From positions 1 to 23,393 of the forward strand of contig CBDUMN010000054.1 in assembly GCA_965368335.1 (NCBI GenBank): a stretch of 23,393 nucleotides of DNA, read 5' to 3'. The DNA comes from CBDUMN01 sp965368335 (GTDB taxonomy: Bacteria > Pseudomonadota > Alphaproteobacteria > Rhodospirillales > JAPHRK01). The translations under genes were made by a program, and so were the position numbers. Under the pieces are notes generated by a model that was not told the origin of the DNA, did not search any database, and saw only the letters and a list, made by a program, of their open reading frames with translations. Positions 7,388-15,406 of the stretch are shown here, piece by piece (the first letter of the stretch is position 1; each line of letters begins with the position of its first letter).

Positions 7388-8380
7388 ATGCAACAAACCG
7401 TCTTGGTGGTGGGTGACGATGCGGAAGGTCTCGCCTTTCTCATCAGAGTGCTGCGCAACGAGGTGAAACTTCTTGAAGCCATGACCGAAGGAGCCGCCAT
7501 GGCTTTATCGGCCGAACACGGTCCCGACGTCATCATCGTCGACCTGGCCTCGGTCAAGCTCGACACGCTCCATGTCATCGACACCCTGAAAGCAACCATG
7601 CGGACGGCGGAAATCCCCATTGTTCTGCTGGCCGATTCAGAACAGGACCCAAGCGTTGAAAAGGGTTTTTCCAAAGGCGCAACCGACGTCATCGCCCGCC
7701 CCTTGCGCCAATCGATTGTTCAGCACCGAGTTGGCAATCTGCTCGATCTGGTTCGCCTTCGCAAAGAACGCGTCACCCATGCAGCCACCGATGGCGTCAC
7801 GGGACTGGCCAACCGCAAATTGTTTGACGATCAGTTGGAAACGGAACTCCTGCGCGCCCAACGCCGCGGGGTTCCGCTGTCCATCGTCATTGCCGAAGTT
7901 GGCGAGTTCCCCGCTTTTGTCGAAGCCAACGGACGCCAGAACGGTGATGGAGCCTTGCGCGATGTGGCCGAGATCATGCGCTCGAAAGTCCGGCGGCCGG
8001 GAGATCTATTAGCCCGTCTCGGCGATCATTTGTTCGCCTGCATTCTCCCCGATACCGACGAACCGGGCGCGCTGGCCGTCGCCGAATTTTTCCATGAAGG
8101 CGTCGAGAGCCTCGGTCTCACTTATCGAAACGGAGAGGAAACGGAAAACTTATCCCTCATCACAGGGGTAGGCCATGCCCTGGCCAATGATGAAATCGAC
8201 CGCTACCAGATCACTCTTTTGGCGGAAGAGGATTTGCAGGTTCATAAACAATTGATAGAAAACCCGGACTATCGACCATTCGAAGAAGAACCGGAAGAGC
8301 CCGAGCCTCCTCAACCGGAAACCCCGAAAATTCTCGATATCGACCCGGAACTTTTTAGGGTGCTCCGCCCCAAGCGCTAG
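7388..8380 (+). CDS. REC-GGDEF protein with degenerate active site, intact I-site
   Basis: This 330-residue protein has an N-terminal receiver domain (1-120), with acidic pocket D10/D11 and phosphoacceptor candidate D52. The receiver lysine position is arginine (ARP, 103-105). A GGDEF-type domain (about 130-285) starts with the family signature DGVTGLANR. The catalytic GGDEF/GGEEF motif is replaced by GDHLF (212-216) and the metal-binding segment reads EVGEF instead of DxDxFK. The inhibitory-site motif RxxD is kept as RPGD (203-206) at the canonical spacing. It therefore probably does not make cyclic-di-GMP but may bind it as an effector. A proline- and glutamate-rich linker (297-313) and a short tail follow. 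It lies 88 bp after the globin-MCP gene on the same strand, with GGGG about eight bases before the ATG. Confidence 0.82.
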   Translation: MQQTVLVVGDDAEGLAFLIRVLRNEVKLLEAMTEGAAMALSAEHGPDVIIVDLASVKLDTLHVIDTLKATMRTAEIPIVLLADSEQDPSVEKGFSKGATDVIARPLRQSIVQHRVGNLLDLVRLRKERVTHAATDGVTGLANRKLFDDQLETELLRAQRRGVPLSIVIAEVGEFPAFVEANGRQNGDGALRDVAEIMRSKVRRPGDLLARLGDHLFACILPDTDEPGALAVAEFFHEGVESLGLTYRNGEETENLSLITGVGHALANDEIDRYQITLLAEEDLQVHKQLIENPDYRPFEEEPEEPEPPQPETPKILDIDPELFRVLRPKR

Positions 8381-8460
8381 AGCGCGCTCCCCCTGAAAAA
8401 GGAAACTCTTGTGCAGTGCGGTAGGCCTGTGCAATATCACCGCCACCATTTAAACAATCG

Positions 8461-8474
8461 GCAAATAAATTTGC
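8461..8474. promoter_or_regulatory. Short palindrome before the malyl-CoA lyase gene
   Basis: The sequence gcaaat-aa-atttgc is a perfect 6+6 palindrome ending ten bases before the lyase ATG and abutting its ribosome binding site (agagg). It could be an operator or a small hairpin. It is short and AT-rich, so chance is possible. Confidence 0.25.
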
Positions 8475-8483
8475 AGAGGCGTT

Positions 8484-9533
8484 ATGACTAAACCTCCTAA
8501 AATGTTTTTCCAGCCCCTCGCCATCGGCGCTCCCGAGCCCTTCCGCGAGGTTCCCGTTGCGCTGGAGCGGATGATCCACTTCTTCCCCCCGCATATCGAG
8601 AAAATGCGCGCCAAGGTTCCCGACATGGCCAAACAGGTCGATGTTCTGCTCGGCAATCTTGAAGACGCCATTCCCGCCGACGCCAAGGAAGCGGCACGCG
8701 CCGGTCTCGTGGAAGTCGCCAAGAACGCCGACTTGAGCGGCACCAAACTCTGGACCCGCGTCAACTGCCTGAACAGCCCCTGGTTCCTCGATGATGTGAC
8801 CGAACTGGTCGCCGCCGCCGGCGATAAGCTCGACGTTATCATGCTGCCCAAGGTCGAAGGCCCCTGGGACATCCATTACCTTGATCAGCTTCTTGCCCAA
8901 CTTGAAGCAAAGCACAAGATCAAAAAACCAATCATGATTCACGCTCTACTGGAAACGGCGCAAGGCGTGAAAGAAGTGGAGACGATTGCGGCAGCTAGCC
9001 CGCGCATGCACGGCATGAGCCTCGGCCCGGCCGATCTGGCGGCTTCACGCGGCATGAAAACCACACGCGTCGGCGGTGGGCATCCCTTTTACGGTGTCCT
9101 GGAAGACCCTCGTGAAGACAACGGCGCGCGGACGCTCTATCAGCAGGACCTCTGGCACTACACGGTCGCCAAGATGGTCGATGCCTGCCAAACCTACGGC
9201 ATCAAGCCCTTCTACGGTCCGTTCGGCGACTTCTCAGACGACGCAGCTTGCGAAGCCCAATTCCGCAACGCCTTCCTTCAAGGGTGTGTCGGCGCTTGGT
9301 CGCTGCATCCCAAACAGATCGACATCGCCAAGCGGGTCTTCAGCCCCGACGTCAAGGAGGTGCTGTTTGCCAAGAAAATTCTCGAAGCTATGCCCGACGG
9401 CACCGGGGCTGTGATGATTGACGGCAAAATGCAGGACGACGCCACTTGGAAACAGGCCAAGGTGATTGTCGATCTAGCCAAACAGGTCGCGGCAAACGAC
9501 CCGGAGATGGCCAAGGCCTACGAGATGGATTAA
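8484..9533 (+). CDS. mcl1: L-malyl-CoA / beta-methylmalyl-CoA lyase
   Basis: This 349-residue member of the HpcH/HpaI-citrate lyase family cleaves malyl-CoA to acetyl-CoA and glyoxylate, and beta-methylmalyl-CoA to propionyl-CoA and glyoxylate. It is an enzyme of the ethylmalonyl-CoA pathway and, in some bacteria, of the serine cycle or 3-hydroxypropionate cycle. Visible family features are NLEDAIP (58-64), the CoA/substrate arginine in WTRVN (90-94), the Mg2+ ligand glutamate in LLETAQG (E157), the second Mg2+ ligand in GPADLAASRG (D184), and the GAWSLHPKQI motif (270-279). Its length is close to known malyl-CoA lyases. The gene is flanked by a 103-bp leader and a strong terminator, so it is probably a transcription unit of its own or ends one. 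Its position between cyclic-di-GMP genes is a metabolic insertion into a signalling block. Confidence 0.88.
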   Translation: MTKPPKMFFQPLAIGAPEPFREVPVALERMIHFFPPHIEKMRAKVPDMAKQVDVLLGNLEDAIPADAKEAARAGLVEVAKNADLSGTKLWTRVNCLNSPWFLDDVTELVAAAGDKLDVIMLPKVEGPWDIHYLDQLLAQLEAKHKIKKPIMIHALLETAQGVKEVETIAAASPRMHGMSLGPADLAASRGMKTTRVGGGHPFYGVLEDPREDNGARTLYQQDLWHYTVAKMVDACQTYGIKPFYGPFGDFSDDAACEAQFRNAFLQGCVGAWSLHPKQIDIAKRVFSPDVKEVLFAKKILEAMPDGTGAVMIDGKMQDDATWKQAKVIVDLAKQVAANDPEMAKAYEMD

Positions 9534-9560
9534 CCGCAACCATCTTAGACAAACGATCAA

Positions 9561-9591
9561 ACGGCCCCGCCTTATTGGGGCCGTTTTTTTT
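9561..9591 (+). terminator. Rho-independent terminator after malyl-CoA lyase
   Basis: An 8-bp stem acggcccc (9561-9568) pairs with ggggccgt (9577-9584) across an 8-nt loop. A run of eight T residues (9584-9591) follows directly. It lies 27 bases after the lyase stop codon. Confidence 0.9.
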
Positions 9592-9694
9592 CATTTAGAT
9601 GCAAACCAATGCGGAGTAACATTAGGAAAATTCTTCAACTGGTGGGGCCCTTTTCTTGGGGGGCCAAAAAAACAAAAAGGACGAGGCGTTTCAA

Positions 9695-10789
9695 ATGCCC
9701 AATATCGAGCAACAGATTCTCGATGCCAATATCCTCATTGTCGATGACAACGCTACCAATATCGAACTTCTCCTGATGATGCTCGAGGGTCAGGGGTTCC
9801 ACAACCTGTTCAGCACCACGGATTCCCGCAAGGTAACCGATATCTTCCGGGAAAAGACCATCGACATTATTTTGCTTGATATCCGCATGCCGCACATGGA
9901 CGGTTTCCAGGTGATGGAAGAGCTAAAGCCCCTGGCTCACCGCAGCTATCTTCCCATCCTGGTGATGACCGCGCAAAACGACGAGGAAACCCGTCACCGG
10001 GCCCTGCAATCAGGGGCAAAGGACTTTCTGACGAAACCATTCGACAACACCGAGGCTATCAGTCGTATCACCAACATGCTGGAAGTCCGGATGCTGTATA
10101 ATGAACGCATCCGACAAACCGACGACCTTGAATTGAAAGTTTTAGACCGAACCACGGAATTACGCGAAACCAATCACCAATTACGCGAAACACGCCGCGC
10201 AATCATCGATTGCCTGGGCCGCGCATCGGAATTCCGGGACAATGAAACAGGCGTCCATGTCATTCGCATGAGTATGGCCTGCGGAATTCTGGCGCGAGCA
10301 ATCGGTCTCCCCGAAGATGAAGCTGAGTTAATCCAGAATGCCAGCCCCATGCACGACGTAGGGAAGCTGGGTATTCCCGACGAAATTCTGCTCAAACCCG
10401 GACGCCATACCCCTGAAGAAACGAAAATTATGCAGACCCACGCGGAAATCGGCGCCCACATCATGAGCTCATATAGCTCCGACATCACCAATTTGGCCCA
10501 GGAAATCGCCCTCACCCACCACGAAAACTGGGATGGGTCCGGCTATCCGAAAGGGCTTTCGGGTGAGACAATCCCCCTATCAGGCCGGATTTCCGCCATT
10601 TGCGATGTTTATGACGCGCTGACCTCTAAGCGCCCCTACAAGAAAGCCTGGTCTCAGGACGACGCAGCCAATTTCATCAGGGGGCAATCGGGGAAAAAAT
10701 TCGATCCCGTCCTGGTTGAAGCCTTCCTCAACGTCCTCCCGGACGTCAACGCTCTAAGGGATCAATATCCCGACCCAGAAGACGAGTAG
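9695..10789 (+). CDS. REC-HD-GYP cyclic-di-GMP phosphodiesterase (RpfG-like)
   Basis: This 364-residue response regulator has a receiver domain (about 10-130; D17/D18, phosphoacceptor D62, conserved K114), a coiled-coil linker (about 140-172), and an HD-GYP domain (about 172-345). The HD-GYP metal and signature residues are all present: H220-D221 in MHDVGK, H249, H275-H276 in THHENWDG, GYP 283-285, and D304 in ICDVYDALT. The family hydrolyses cyclic-di-GMP to pGpG or GMP. The start is ATG 9695 with GAGG eight bases upstream; a TTG at 9656 in the same frame has no such site. The linker contains an exact heptad duplication (LRETNHQ followed by LRETRRA). The next gene follows after seven bases, indicating co-translation. 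Confidence 0.88.
   Translation: MPNIEQQILDANILIVDDNATNIELLLMMLEGQGFHNLFSTTDSRKVTDIFREKTIDIILLDIRMPHMDGFQVMEELKPLAHRSYLPILVMTAQNDEETRHRALQSGAKDFLTKPFDNTEAISRITNMLEVRMLYNERIRQTDDLELKVLDRTTELRETNHQLRETRRAIIDCLGRASEFRDNETGVHVIRMSMACGILARAIGLPEDEAELIQNASPMHDVGKLGIPDEILLKPGRHTPEETKIMQTHAEIGAHIMSSYSSDITNLAQEIALTHHENWDGSGYPKGLSGETIPLSGRISAICDVYDALTSKRPYKKAWSQDDAANFIRGQSGKKFDPVLVEAFLNVLPDVNALRDQYPDPEDE
10158..10191 (+). repeat. 13-bp direct repeat at 21-bp period in coiled-coil linker
   Basis: The sequence aattacgcgaaac occurs at 10158-10170 and again at 10179-10191. The 21-bp period equals one coiled-coil heptad, and the repeat encodes the duplicated LRET units between the receiver and the HD-GYP domain. 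It looks like a recent in-frame heptad duplication. Confidence 0.7.
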
Positions 10790-10796
10790 GCGAATC

Positions 10797-11972
10797 ATGA
10801 CGGCAGGCACGAACGGACACGAAAAGAAAGACCGGGTGCTCATCGCCGACGACCACGAAGTCAACCGCGAACTTCTTGAACTGGTTCTGGAAGACGACTA
10901 CGTAGTCATTTCGGCAAAGGATGGCGCCGAAACACTGAAAATGGCCCGAGCCGAACCTTTCCCCGATATCATCCTGCTTGATGTGATGATGCCCGAACTC
11001 AGCGGCTACGAGGTCTGTGAGAAACTGAAAGCCGACCCCAAAACCCGAGATATTCCGATCATTTTCATCACTGCAGCCGCTACCCAGGAAAATGAATCAA
11101 AGGGTCTGGAGTTGGGGGCCATCGACTACATCACCAAACCAATCACCCCTAACATCGTACTTGCCCGGGTGAAGAATCATATTGCCTACGTCAAGGCGCA
11201 AAAACGTCTGATGCAGGCCGAGAAGGCAGAAGCACTGGGACAGGTCGTCGCCGGTGTGGCGCATGAAATCAACACGCCCATCGGCATTATGATGACGGCA
11301 AGCTCATATTTGAGCGAGTCTATCAAACACCTGATCAAACAGCGGGACGGTGATTGTTTCCCCCCTGAGACCCTCGATAAATTCATAAACAGGGCGACCG
11401 AATCGGCCGAACTTATCGTCAATAACGCTCAACGAGCCAGCGACCTGATTCAGAGCTTCAAGCAAATTAGCGCCGACCAAGTTTCAGGCGTATACCGGAC
11501 AATCGGTCTTGCCGAATACTTACAGAGCATTCTCGCTTCCTTAGCCCCACGGCTGAAACGGAGGGAGGTTCAGGCGACAATCGACTGTCCTGCCGATCTT
11601 GCCATGAAAACCTACCCCGGCACTCTCGCCCAGATTGTCACCAATTTGACGCTCAACGCCATAGAGCACGCCTTCGAACCGGAAACTTTAGGCACAATCG
11701 AAATTGCTATCGAAGAGATCGGTCGCGAGACCTTGCGCATGATTTTCACCGACAATGGACGGGGTATCGCCGAACAAAACCAGGGGAAGGTTTTCGAACC
11801 GTTTTTCACCACGGCCCGATCTCTTGGCGGGACGGGGCTTGGACTGAGTATCGTCCAATCGCTAACCCACGAAACATTAGGCGGAACCATCGAGCTGGAA
11901 AGCGAGAATGGAAAAGGAACGCGGTTTATCCTTGAGTTCCCAAAAGAAACGCCCAGACACAGGCATCCGTGA
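10797..11972 (+). CDS. Receiver-histidine kinase (REC-HisKA-HATPase)
   Basis: This 391-residue soluble kinase has a receiver domain (about 12-130) with acidic residues D18/D19, phosphoacceptor D62 and K114. A short helix leads to the dimerisation and phosphotransfer domain with H156 in VAHEINTPIG. The ATP-binding domain follows, with N-box NLTLNAIEH (283-291), G1 DNGRGI (319-324), F-box FEPFF (333-337) and G2 GGTGLGL (344-350). There is no sensor or membrane domain, so input must come through the receiver, placing it mid-way in a phosphorelay. The ATG lies seven bases after the HD-GYP stop, with the ribosome binding site overlapping that stop. Likely partners are the adjacent REC proteins. 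Confidence 0.88.
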   Translation: MTAGTNGHEKKDRVLIADDHEVNRELLELVLEDDYVVISAKDGAETLKMARAEPFPDIILLDVMMPELSGYEVCEKLKADPKTRDIPIIFITAAATQENESKGLELGAIDYITKPITPNIVLARVKNHIAYVKAQKRLMQAEKAEALGQVVAGVAHEINTPIGIMMTASSYLSESIKHLIKQRDGDCFPPETLDKFINRATESAELIVNNAQRASDLIQSFKQISADQVSGVYRTIGLAEYLQSILASLAPRLKRREVQATIDCPADLAMKTYPGTLAQIVTNLTLNAIEHAFEPETLGTIEIAIEEIGRETLRMIFTDNGRGIAEQNQGKVFEPFFTTARSLGGTGLGLSIVQSLTHETLGGTIELESENGKGTRFILEFPKETPRHRHP

Positions 11973-12029
11973 CAAAATCAACAGGGCCATGCACAATAAC
12001 GATGCAGGCAGAAAAAGGGGCTACCATCA

Positions 12030-12884
12030 ATGAGCAACCACCATCTGATCTCAGCGGAAAGCCCTGAAAGCTGGGCCGACAAAGATAAACCCTGGCGCAT
12101 TCTTGTCGTCGATGACGACCCGGAAGTGATCGCCGTAACCCGGCTCGTCGCCCAGGATATGATGTTTGAAAACCGCCCCATCGAAATGATTGAAGCAACG
12201 ACGGCTAAACAAGCTAAGCTCCAACTGCTCGAACATCCAGATATCGCCGTCATCGTGCTTGATGTGGTCATGGAAACCGACGATGCAGGCCTTAATCTGG
12301 TCAAGGCTATCCGCGGGGAAATGAAAAATCCATCGGTACGCATTCTTCTGCGGACCGGACAGCCCGGCCAAGCCCCCGAACGCGAAGTCATTCTCGACTA
12401 CGATATCAACGACTACCGCCTGAAGTCGGACCTAACGGCGCAAAGTCTTTTTTCTTCCCTGATCTCCGGTTTACGCTCCTACCAGATGGTCTGCGAATTG
12501 GAATTTCATCAGAAGCTGGCCTTCCAAACGCTCAGTCAGCAGTTGGAGTTTGAAGATCAACTTATAGCGATGATCGACCAACCCGCATTGCACACCGACG
12601 TTATGGCCTTCGTCACCGGGGCCAATCAAGCCATGAGCGACCTTATGGGCCATCGGGCAAGCGAAATGCTCGGTCTCGATGTTGCTTCCCTACTGCCCCA
12701 ACCTCTGGCCGAGGCAATCAAAAAGCGGAAGATTACAAAGGATCAAATCGGCATTCTGTCCGAGGATCGGGTCGAATGGACCAACGCTGAAAACGAAACC
12801 GTTACAGCCACCGTAAAAACCAAGGTTTTCCGCATGGGAGAAAACGTTCCTGCAGGCTTAATTGTGACATTGAGCGTCACCTGA
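12030..12884 (+). CDS. Response regulator with C-terminal PAS-like domain
   Basis: This 284-residue protein has an N-terminal receiver domain (about 22-150) with D28/D29, phosphoacceptor D78 in VLDVVMETDD, and K132 in NDYRLKSDLTAQ. The stretch LRTGQPGQAPE (107-117) is typical of receivers that precede DUF3369 and HD-GYP domains in other regulators. Here no HD-GYP follows. After a helical linker, residues about 180-284 look like a PAS domain (TGANQAMSDLMGH, SEMLGLDV, final strands). There is no DNA-binding motif, so output is probably by protein contact. It is 57 bases after the kinase gene and 13 bases before the next REC gene, and is likely part of the same operon. Confidence 0.78.
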   Translation: MSNHHLISAESPESWADKDKPWRILVVDDDPEVIAVTRLVAQDMMFENRPIEMIEATTAKQAKLQLLEHPDIAVIVLDVVMETDDAGLNLVKAIRGEMKNPSVRILLRTGQPGQAPEREVILDYDINDYRLKSDLTAQSLFSSLISGLRSYQMVCELEFHQKLAFQTLSQQLEFEDQLIAMIDQPALHTDVMAFVTGANQAMSDLMGHRASEMLGLDVASLLPQPLAEAIKKRKITKDQIGILSEDRVEWTNAENETVTATVKTKVFRMGENVPAGLIVTLSVT

Positions 12885-12897
12885 CAGCGAGTCGGAA

Positions 12898-13419
12898 ATG
12901 CACGATGTCTCCAACCCTATACGCGCGGACGTCAATCTCGACCTCGAAAACGTCGTTTTTCTGGTAGTGGACGACAACAAGTTCATGAGAACAATCCTCA
13001 AGGGGCTTCTTCATTCCTTTGGCGCAAAACAGGTGATCGAAGCTGACGACGGAGCCAGCGCACTCAAGGAACTTCAGGCCAGCGCTATCGATATCGTTAT
13101 CACCGATCTCATGATGGACCCGCTTGACGGTTTCGACCTTACCCGCCTGATCCGCACTTCCGAAGATTCCCGCAACCCTTATGTTCCAATCATCACCATT
13201 TCCGGCCACACGGAAACCCACAGGGTCCAGGAGGCCAGGGATGCAGGGGTCAATGAATTTCTCGCCAAGCCCATTTCGGCGACGGCGCTTTTTTCACGTA
13301 TCTACGCCGTGATCAACCAGAACCGTGAATTCGTCAAATCCCGGAACTATTTCGGCCCCGACCGTCGCCGCTCGAAAATACCCTGGCACGGGAAAGAGCG
13401 GCGGAAAGACAGCGAGTAA
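12898..13419 (+). CDS. CheY-like single-domain response regulator with basic tail
   Basis: This 173-residue protein is a receiver domain (about 16-140) with acidic pocket D25/D26, phosphoacceptor D70 in VITDLMMDPLDG, T/S position S102 and K124-P125. The C-terminal tail contains NYFGPDRRR and ends GKERRKDSE. Such an FGPDRRR tail recurs in alphaproteobacterial receiver proteins. There is no output domain, so it likely acts as a phosphate shuttle or by binding a partner, a natural target of the kinase encoded two genes upstream. The gene starts 13 bases after the preceding stop. Confidence 0.85.
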   Translation: MHDVSNPIRADVNLDLENVVFLVVDDNKFMRTILKGLLHSFGAKQVIEADDGASALKELQASAIDIVITDLMMDPLDGFDLTRLIRTSEDSRNPYVPIITISGHTETHRVQEARDAGVNEFLAKPISATALFSRIYAVINQNREFVKSRNYFGPDRRRSKIPWHGKERRKDSE

Positions 13420-13440
13420 AGTAGGTTTTAAGCGACAATT

Positions 13441-14202
13441 ATGGCCGCAATCCAGGAACGTATAGAAGGTCCCGATCTGATATTATTCGTCCATGGCCTG
13501 GGCTGCGCGAAGGAATCTTTCTCCACAGCCTGGGACAGCCATGTTCTAGAGGACTATTCACTGCTTGCACCTGACCTGCCAGGCCATGGCGACACGCCTC
13601 TCGACCCTTGGGGTTGCCGAATGGAAGACTATGCCACTTTCCTCAAAAGTGTTGTAGTGGCGAGGCGTTGGAAACGCCTCCATGTGGTGGCCCACAGCAT
13701 GGGTGGGGCCGCCGCCCTGCTGCTTGACCGGTTTGAGGGTCTCCCCCTTTCATCCTTCATCAACGTAGAGGGTAATCTGATCGCCGAAGATTGCGCTCTG
13801 TTGAGCCGTCGGGCCGCCGAAAGTCGCTTTAAGGATTTTCTGGAGCAGGACTTCAACAAACTGCTGGCAAAGGCGGCCCAGGCCGACGACAAGGCTGTCC
13901 GCGCCTGGGCGGAATGGTCGAAGCGCTGCGCCCCCAAGGCATACCACGGTGCTTGTAAGTCGCTTGTTGCTTGGTCTGATAGCGGGAAACTACTGGATCG
14001 CTACAAGAAGTTGACGGTTCCCAAAGCCTACATTTATGGCGAAAAAAGCGCCAACCCCGCCGTTCTGAAAAAACTCGATGGCGAACGCTGCATTCAAATA
14101 GACGGCGCGGGGCATTTCATCATGCAAGAGCGCCCCAATGTGTTTTTTAGACTTATTGCCAAAATTATTGGGGAAGCAACCCCGCCGCCAGGGTCCGATT
14201 AA
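13441..14202 (+). CDS. Alpha/beta hydrolase
   Basis: This 253-residue protein has the alpha/beta-hydrolase fold. The oxyanion-hole motif is FVHGLG (16-21), the nucleophile elbow is AHSMGG with Ser86, and the catalytic histidine is His225 in GAGHFIMQERP. The acid is probably Glu201 in YIYGEKS, after strand 7 where Asp is usual. No signal peptide is seen, so it is cytoplasmic. Substrate is unknown; the family includes esterases, thioesterases and hydrolases of small lipophilic esters. It lies 21 bases after the CheY-like gene and could be the last gene of that operon. Its final 38 bases overlap the 3' end of the convergent flaF gene. Confidence 0.82.
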   Translation: MAAIQERIEGPDLILFVHGLGCAKESFSTAWDSHVLEDYSLLAPDLPGHGDTPLDPWGCRMEDYATFLKSVVVARRWKRLHVVAHSMGGAAALLLDRFEGLPLSSFINVEGNLIAEDCALLSRRAAESRFKDFLEQDFNKLLAKAAQADDKAVRAWAEWSKRCAPKAYHGACKSLVAWSDSGKLLDRYKKLTVPKAYIYGEKSANPAVLKKLDGERCIQIDGAGHFIMQERPNVFFRLIAKIIGEATPPPGSD

Positions 14203-14533
14203 CCTGTATCATCGCTTGGAGGGTTTGCTCATCGTAAGCCTGGAGCAAGTTGGCGGTTTGCCGGTCCATAAAAAGGCTTAAGCTTAAAAGATCGGCCCTC
14301 GTCTTATCCGGTAAGGGATTTCCCGTCTCGGCCAGATCGGCCTGAAAAACCGTCCAAAGCTTGTTGTTGAATTTAAGAGCTTCGGCCAAAAGACTGCGGT
14401 CCTGCCGAGCGATCCGGGCTTTTTCGAGAAGCCGAGCCGCCTTCATCAAGGCCTCAGCTTCCAGCCCCCGCCCTTTCAAGGCAACGGCATGGCTCTTGGC
14501 ATAGGCGGAATAGGCTGAATAGCCGGAGTTCAC
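14165..14533 (-). CDS. flaF: FlaF family flagellin-associated protein
   Basis: This 122-residue protein is a helical FlaF family member. The recognisable features are the start NSGYSAYSAYAK, the segment LEAEALMKAARLLEKA, the core ALKFNNKLWTVFQADL, and the NPLPDKTRADLLSLSLFMDR block. In Caulobacter and its relatives FlaF promotes flagellin synthesis or secretion, opposite to FlbT. It starts with GTG at 14533, overlapping the flagellin stop codon in the string GTGA, so the two are translationally coupled; GGAG in the end of the flagellin gene serves as ribosome binding site. No flbT is adjacent. The 3' end overlaps the convergent hydrolase gene by 38 bases. Confidence 0.82.
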   Translation of the reverse strand: MNSGYSAYSAYAKSHAVALKGRGLEAEALMKAARLLEKARIARQDRSLLAEALKFNNKLWTVFQADLAETGNPLPDKTRADLLSLSLFMDRQTANLLQAYDEQTLQAMIQVNRTLAAGLLPQ

Positions 14534-15366
14534 TCGCCGCTCCGGACCAATTCAACAATAAGCGACTCGGAACGCGCGGCAATGCGCTGGCTTTGTACGC
14601 CAAGCTCGGCCCTGATATTGGCCGCAAGCAGTGTCGCGCCATCTGCATTAATATCCGTCTCAAGCAATTTATCGGCCCCCGCCTGCAGGCTGTCGGCCAA
14701 TTCCTGAGTGAAGCTTTCCCGGGTCGTCAAAATGGCGGCATTGTTGCCAATGCGGGAGGCCGTGGCCTGAACGGTAGACAGCGCATTATCGATGTCGCTG
14801 ATCGCCGACTCGATATCGGTAAGCGAGGCGAAGTTATTGTAGTCCGCCGCCGCTGAGCCCACATTGAGGCTTGCGATATCGCTGGCTTCCCCTTCAACCG
14901 TAAGATCGGTTCCCGGTTGATCGTTGAAATTGACCCGCTGGCTATCGGGCGGATTGGAAATCAGATTGGAGCCGCCGTAAGACACATCGGCAACCAATTT
15001 ATCCAACTGTTGGCGCGTTACGTCGAATTGGGCAACCAGGGCATCCTTTTCCGCTCCGGACGCACTTTGCGCCGCATAGGCGATGCCTTTCAGTTGTTGT
15101 CCCAACTGCTCTACCGCATCCAGGCCAACCTGCGTAGTTTCAAGGGAGCTGATAGCTTGACCGATATCCGACTTGGCGTCGAGCAGCGCATTGACCCGTC
15201 CGGCCAAAGCGCTGGCGCGCAAATAATCCTGCGGATCATCGGCTATTTGGTTGACCCGTCGCCCGGTCGCCAGGCGCTCGGAAGCGTCGTCGCGTTCCCG
15301 CGCAATCTCAATACGCTCCAACAGCGTCAGTCTCGATGATGGACTTAAGGCGATTGTATCGACCAT
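14530..15366 (-). CDS. Flagellin or flagellin-like protein
   Basis: This 278-residue protein has the flagellin pattern: an N-terminal D0/D1 helix region (LLERIEIARERDDASERLATGRRV, then IADDPQDYLRASALAGRV), a short variable centre (about 130-185), and a C-terminal helical region (RIGNNAAILTTRESFTQELA, ending near QSQRIAARSESLIVELVRSGE). Length is similar to short alphaproteobacterial flagellins. The ends are more divergent than in a typical major flagellin: it begins MVDTIALSPS rather than a SINTN-type start. It could therefore be a minor flagellin or a hook-filament-junction relative. It is co-encoded with flaF in a GTGA overlap. The ATG is at 15366, with GGAAG about seven bases upstream. Confidence 0.78.
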   Translation of the reverse strand: MVDTIALSPSSRLTLLERIEIARERDDASERLATGRRVNQIADDPQDYLRASALAGRVNALLDAKSDIGQAISSLETTQVGLDAVEQLGQQLKGIAYAAQSASGAEKDALVAQFDVTRQQLDKLVADVSYGGSNLISNPPDSQRVNFNDQPGTDLTVEGEASDIASLNVGSAAADYNNFASLTDIESAISDIDNALSTVQATASRIGNNAAILTTRESFTQELADSLQAGADKLLETDINADGATLLAANIRAELGVQSQRIAARSESLIVELVRSGE

Positions 15367-15406
15367 GGCTTTCTTCCAGGCTTACAAAATGAACCAACCG
15401 CAACCA

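Noticed and set aside
8355..8942. 195-codon minus-strand frame over the malyl-CoA lyase start
   Set aside because: It spans the end of one real gene and the start of another on the opposite strand, with no recognisable motif.
9646..9665. Hairpin ggccc/gggcc before the HD-GYP gene
   Set aside because: The stem is only five bp with a ten-base loop and no T-run follows, so it is not a terminator; a role as leader hairpin is not supported.
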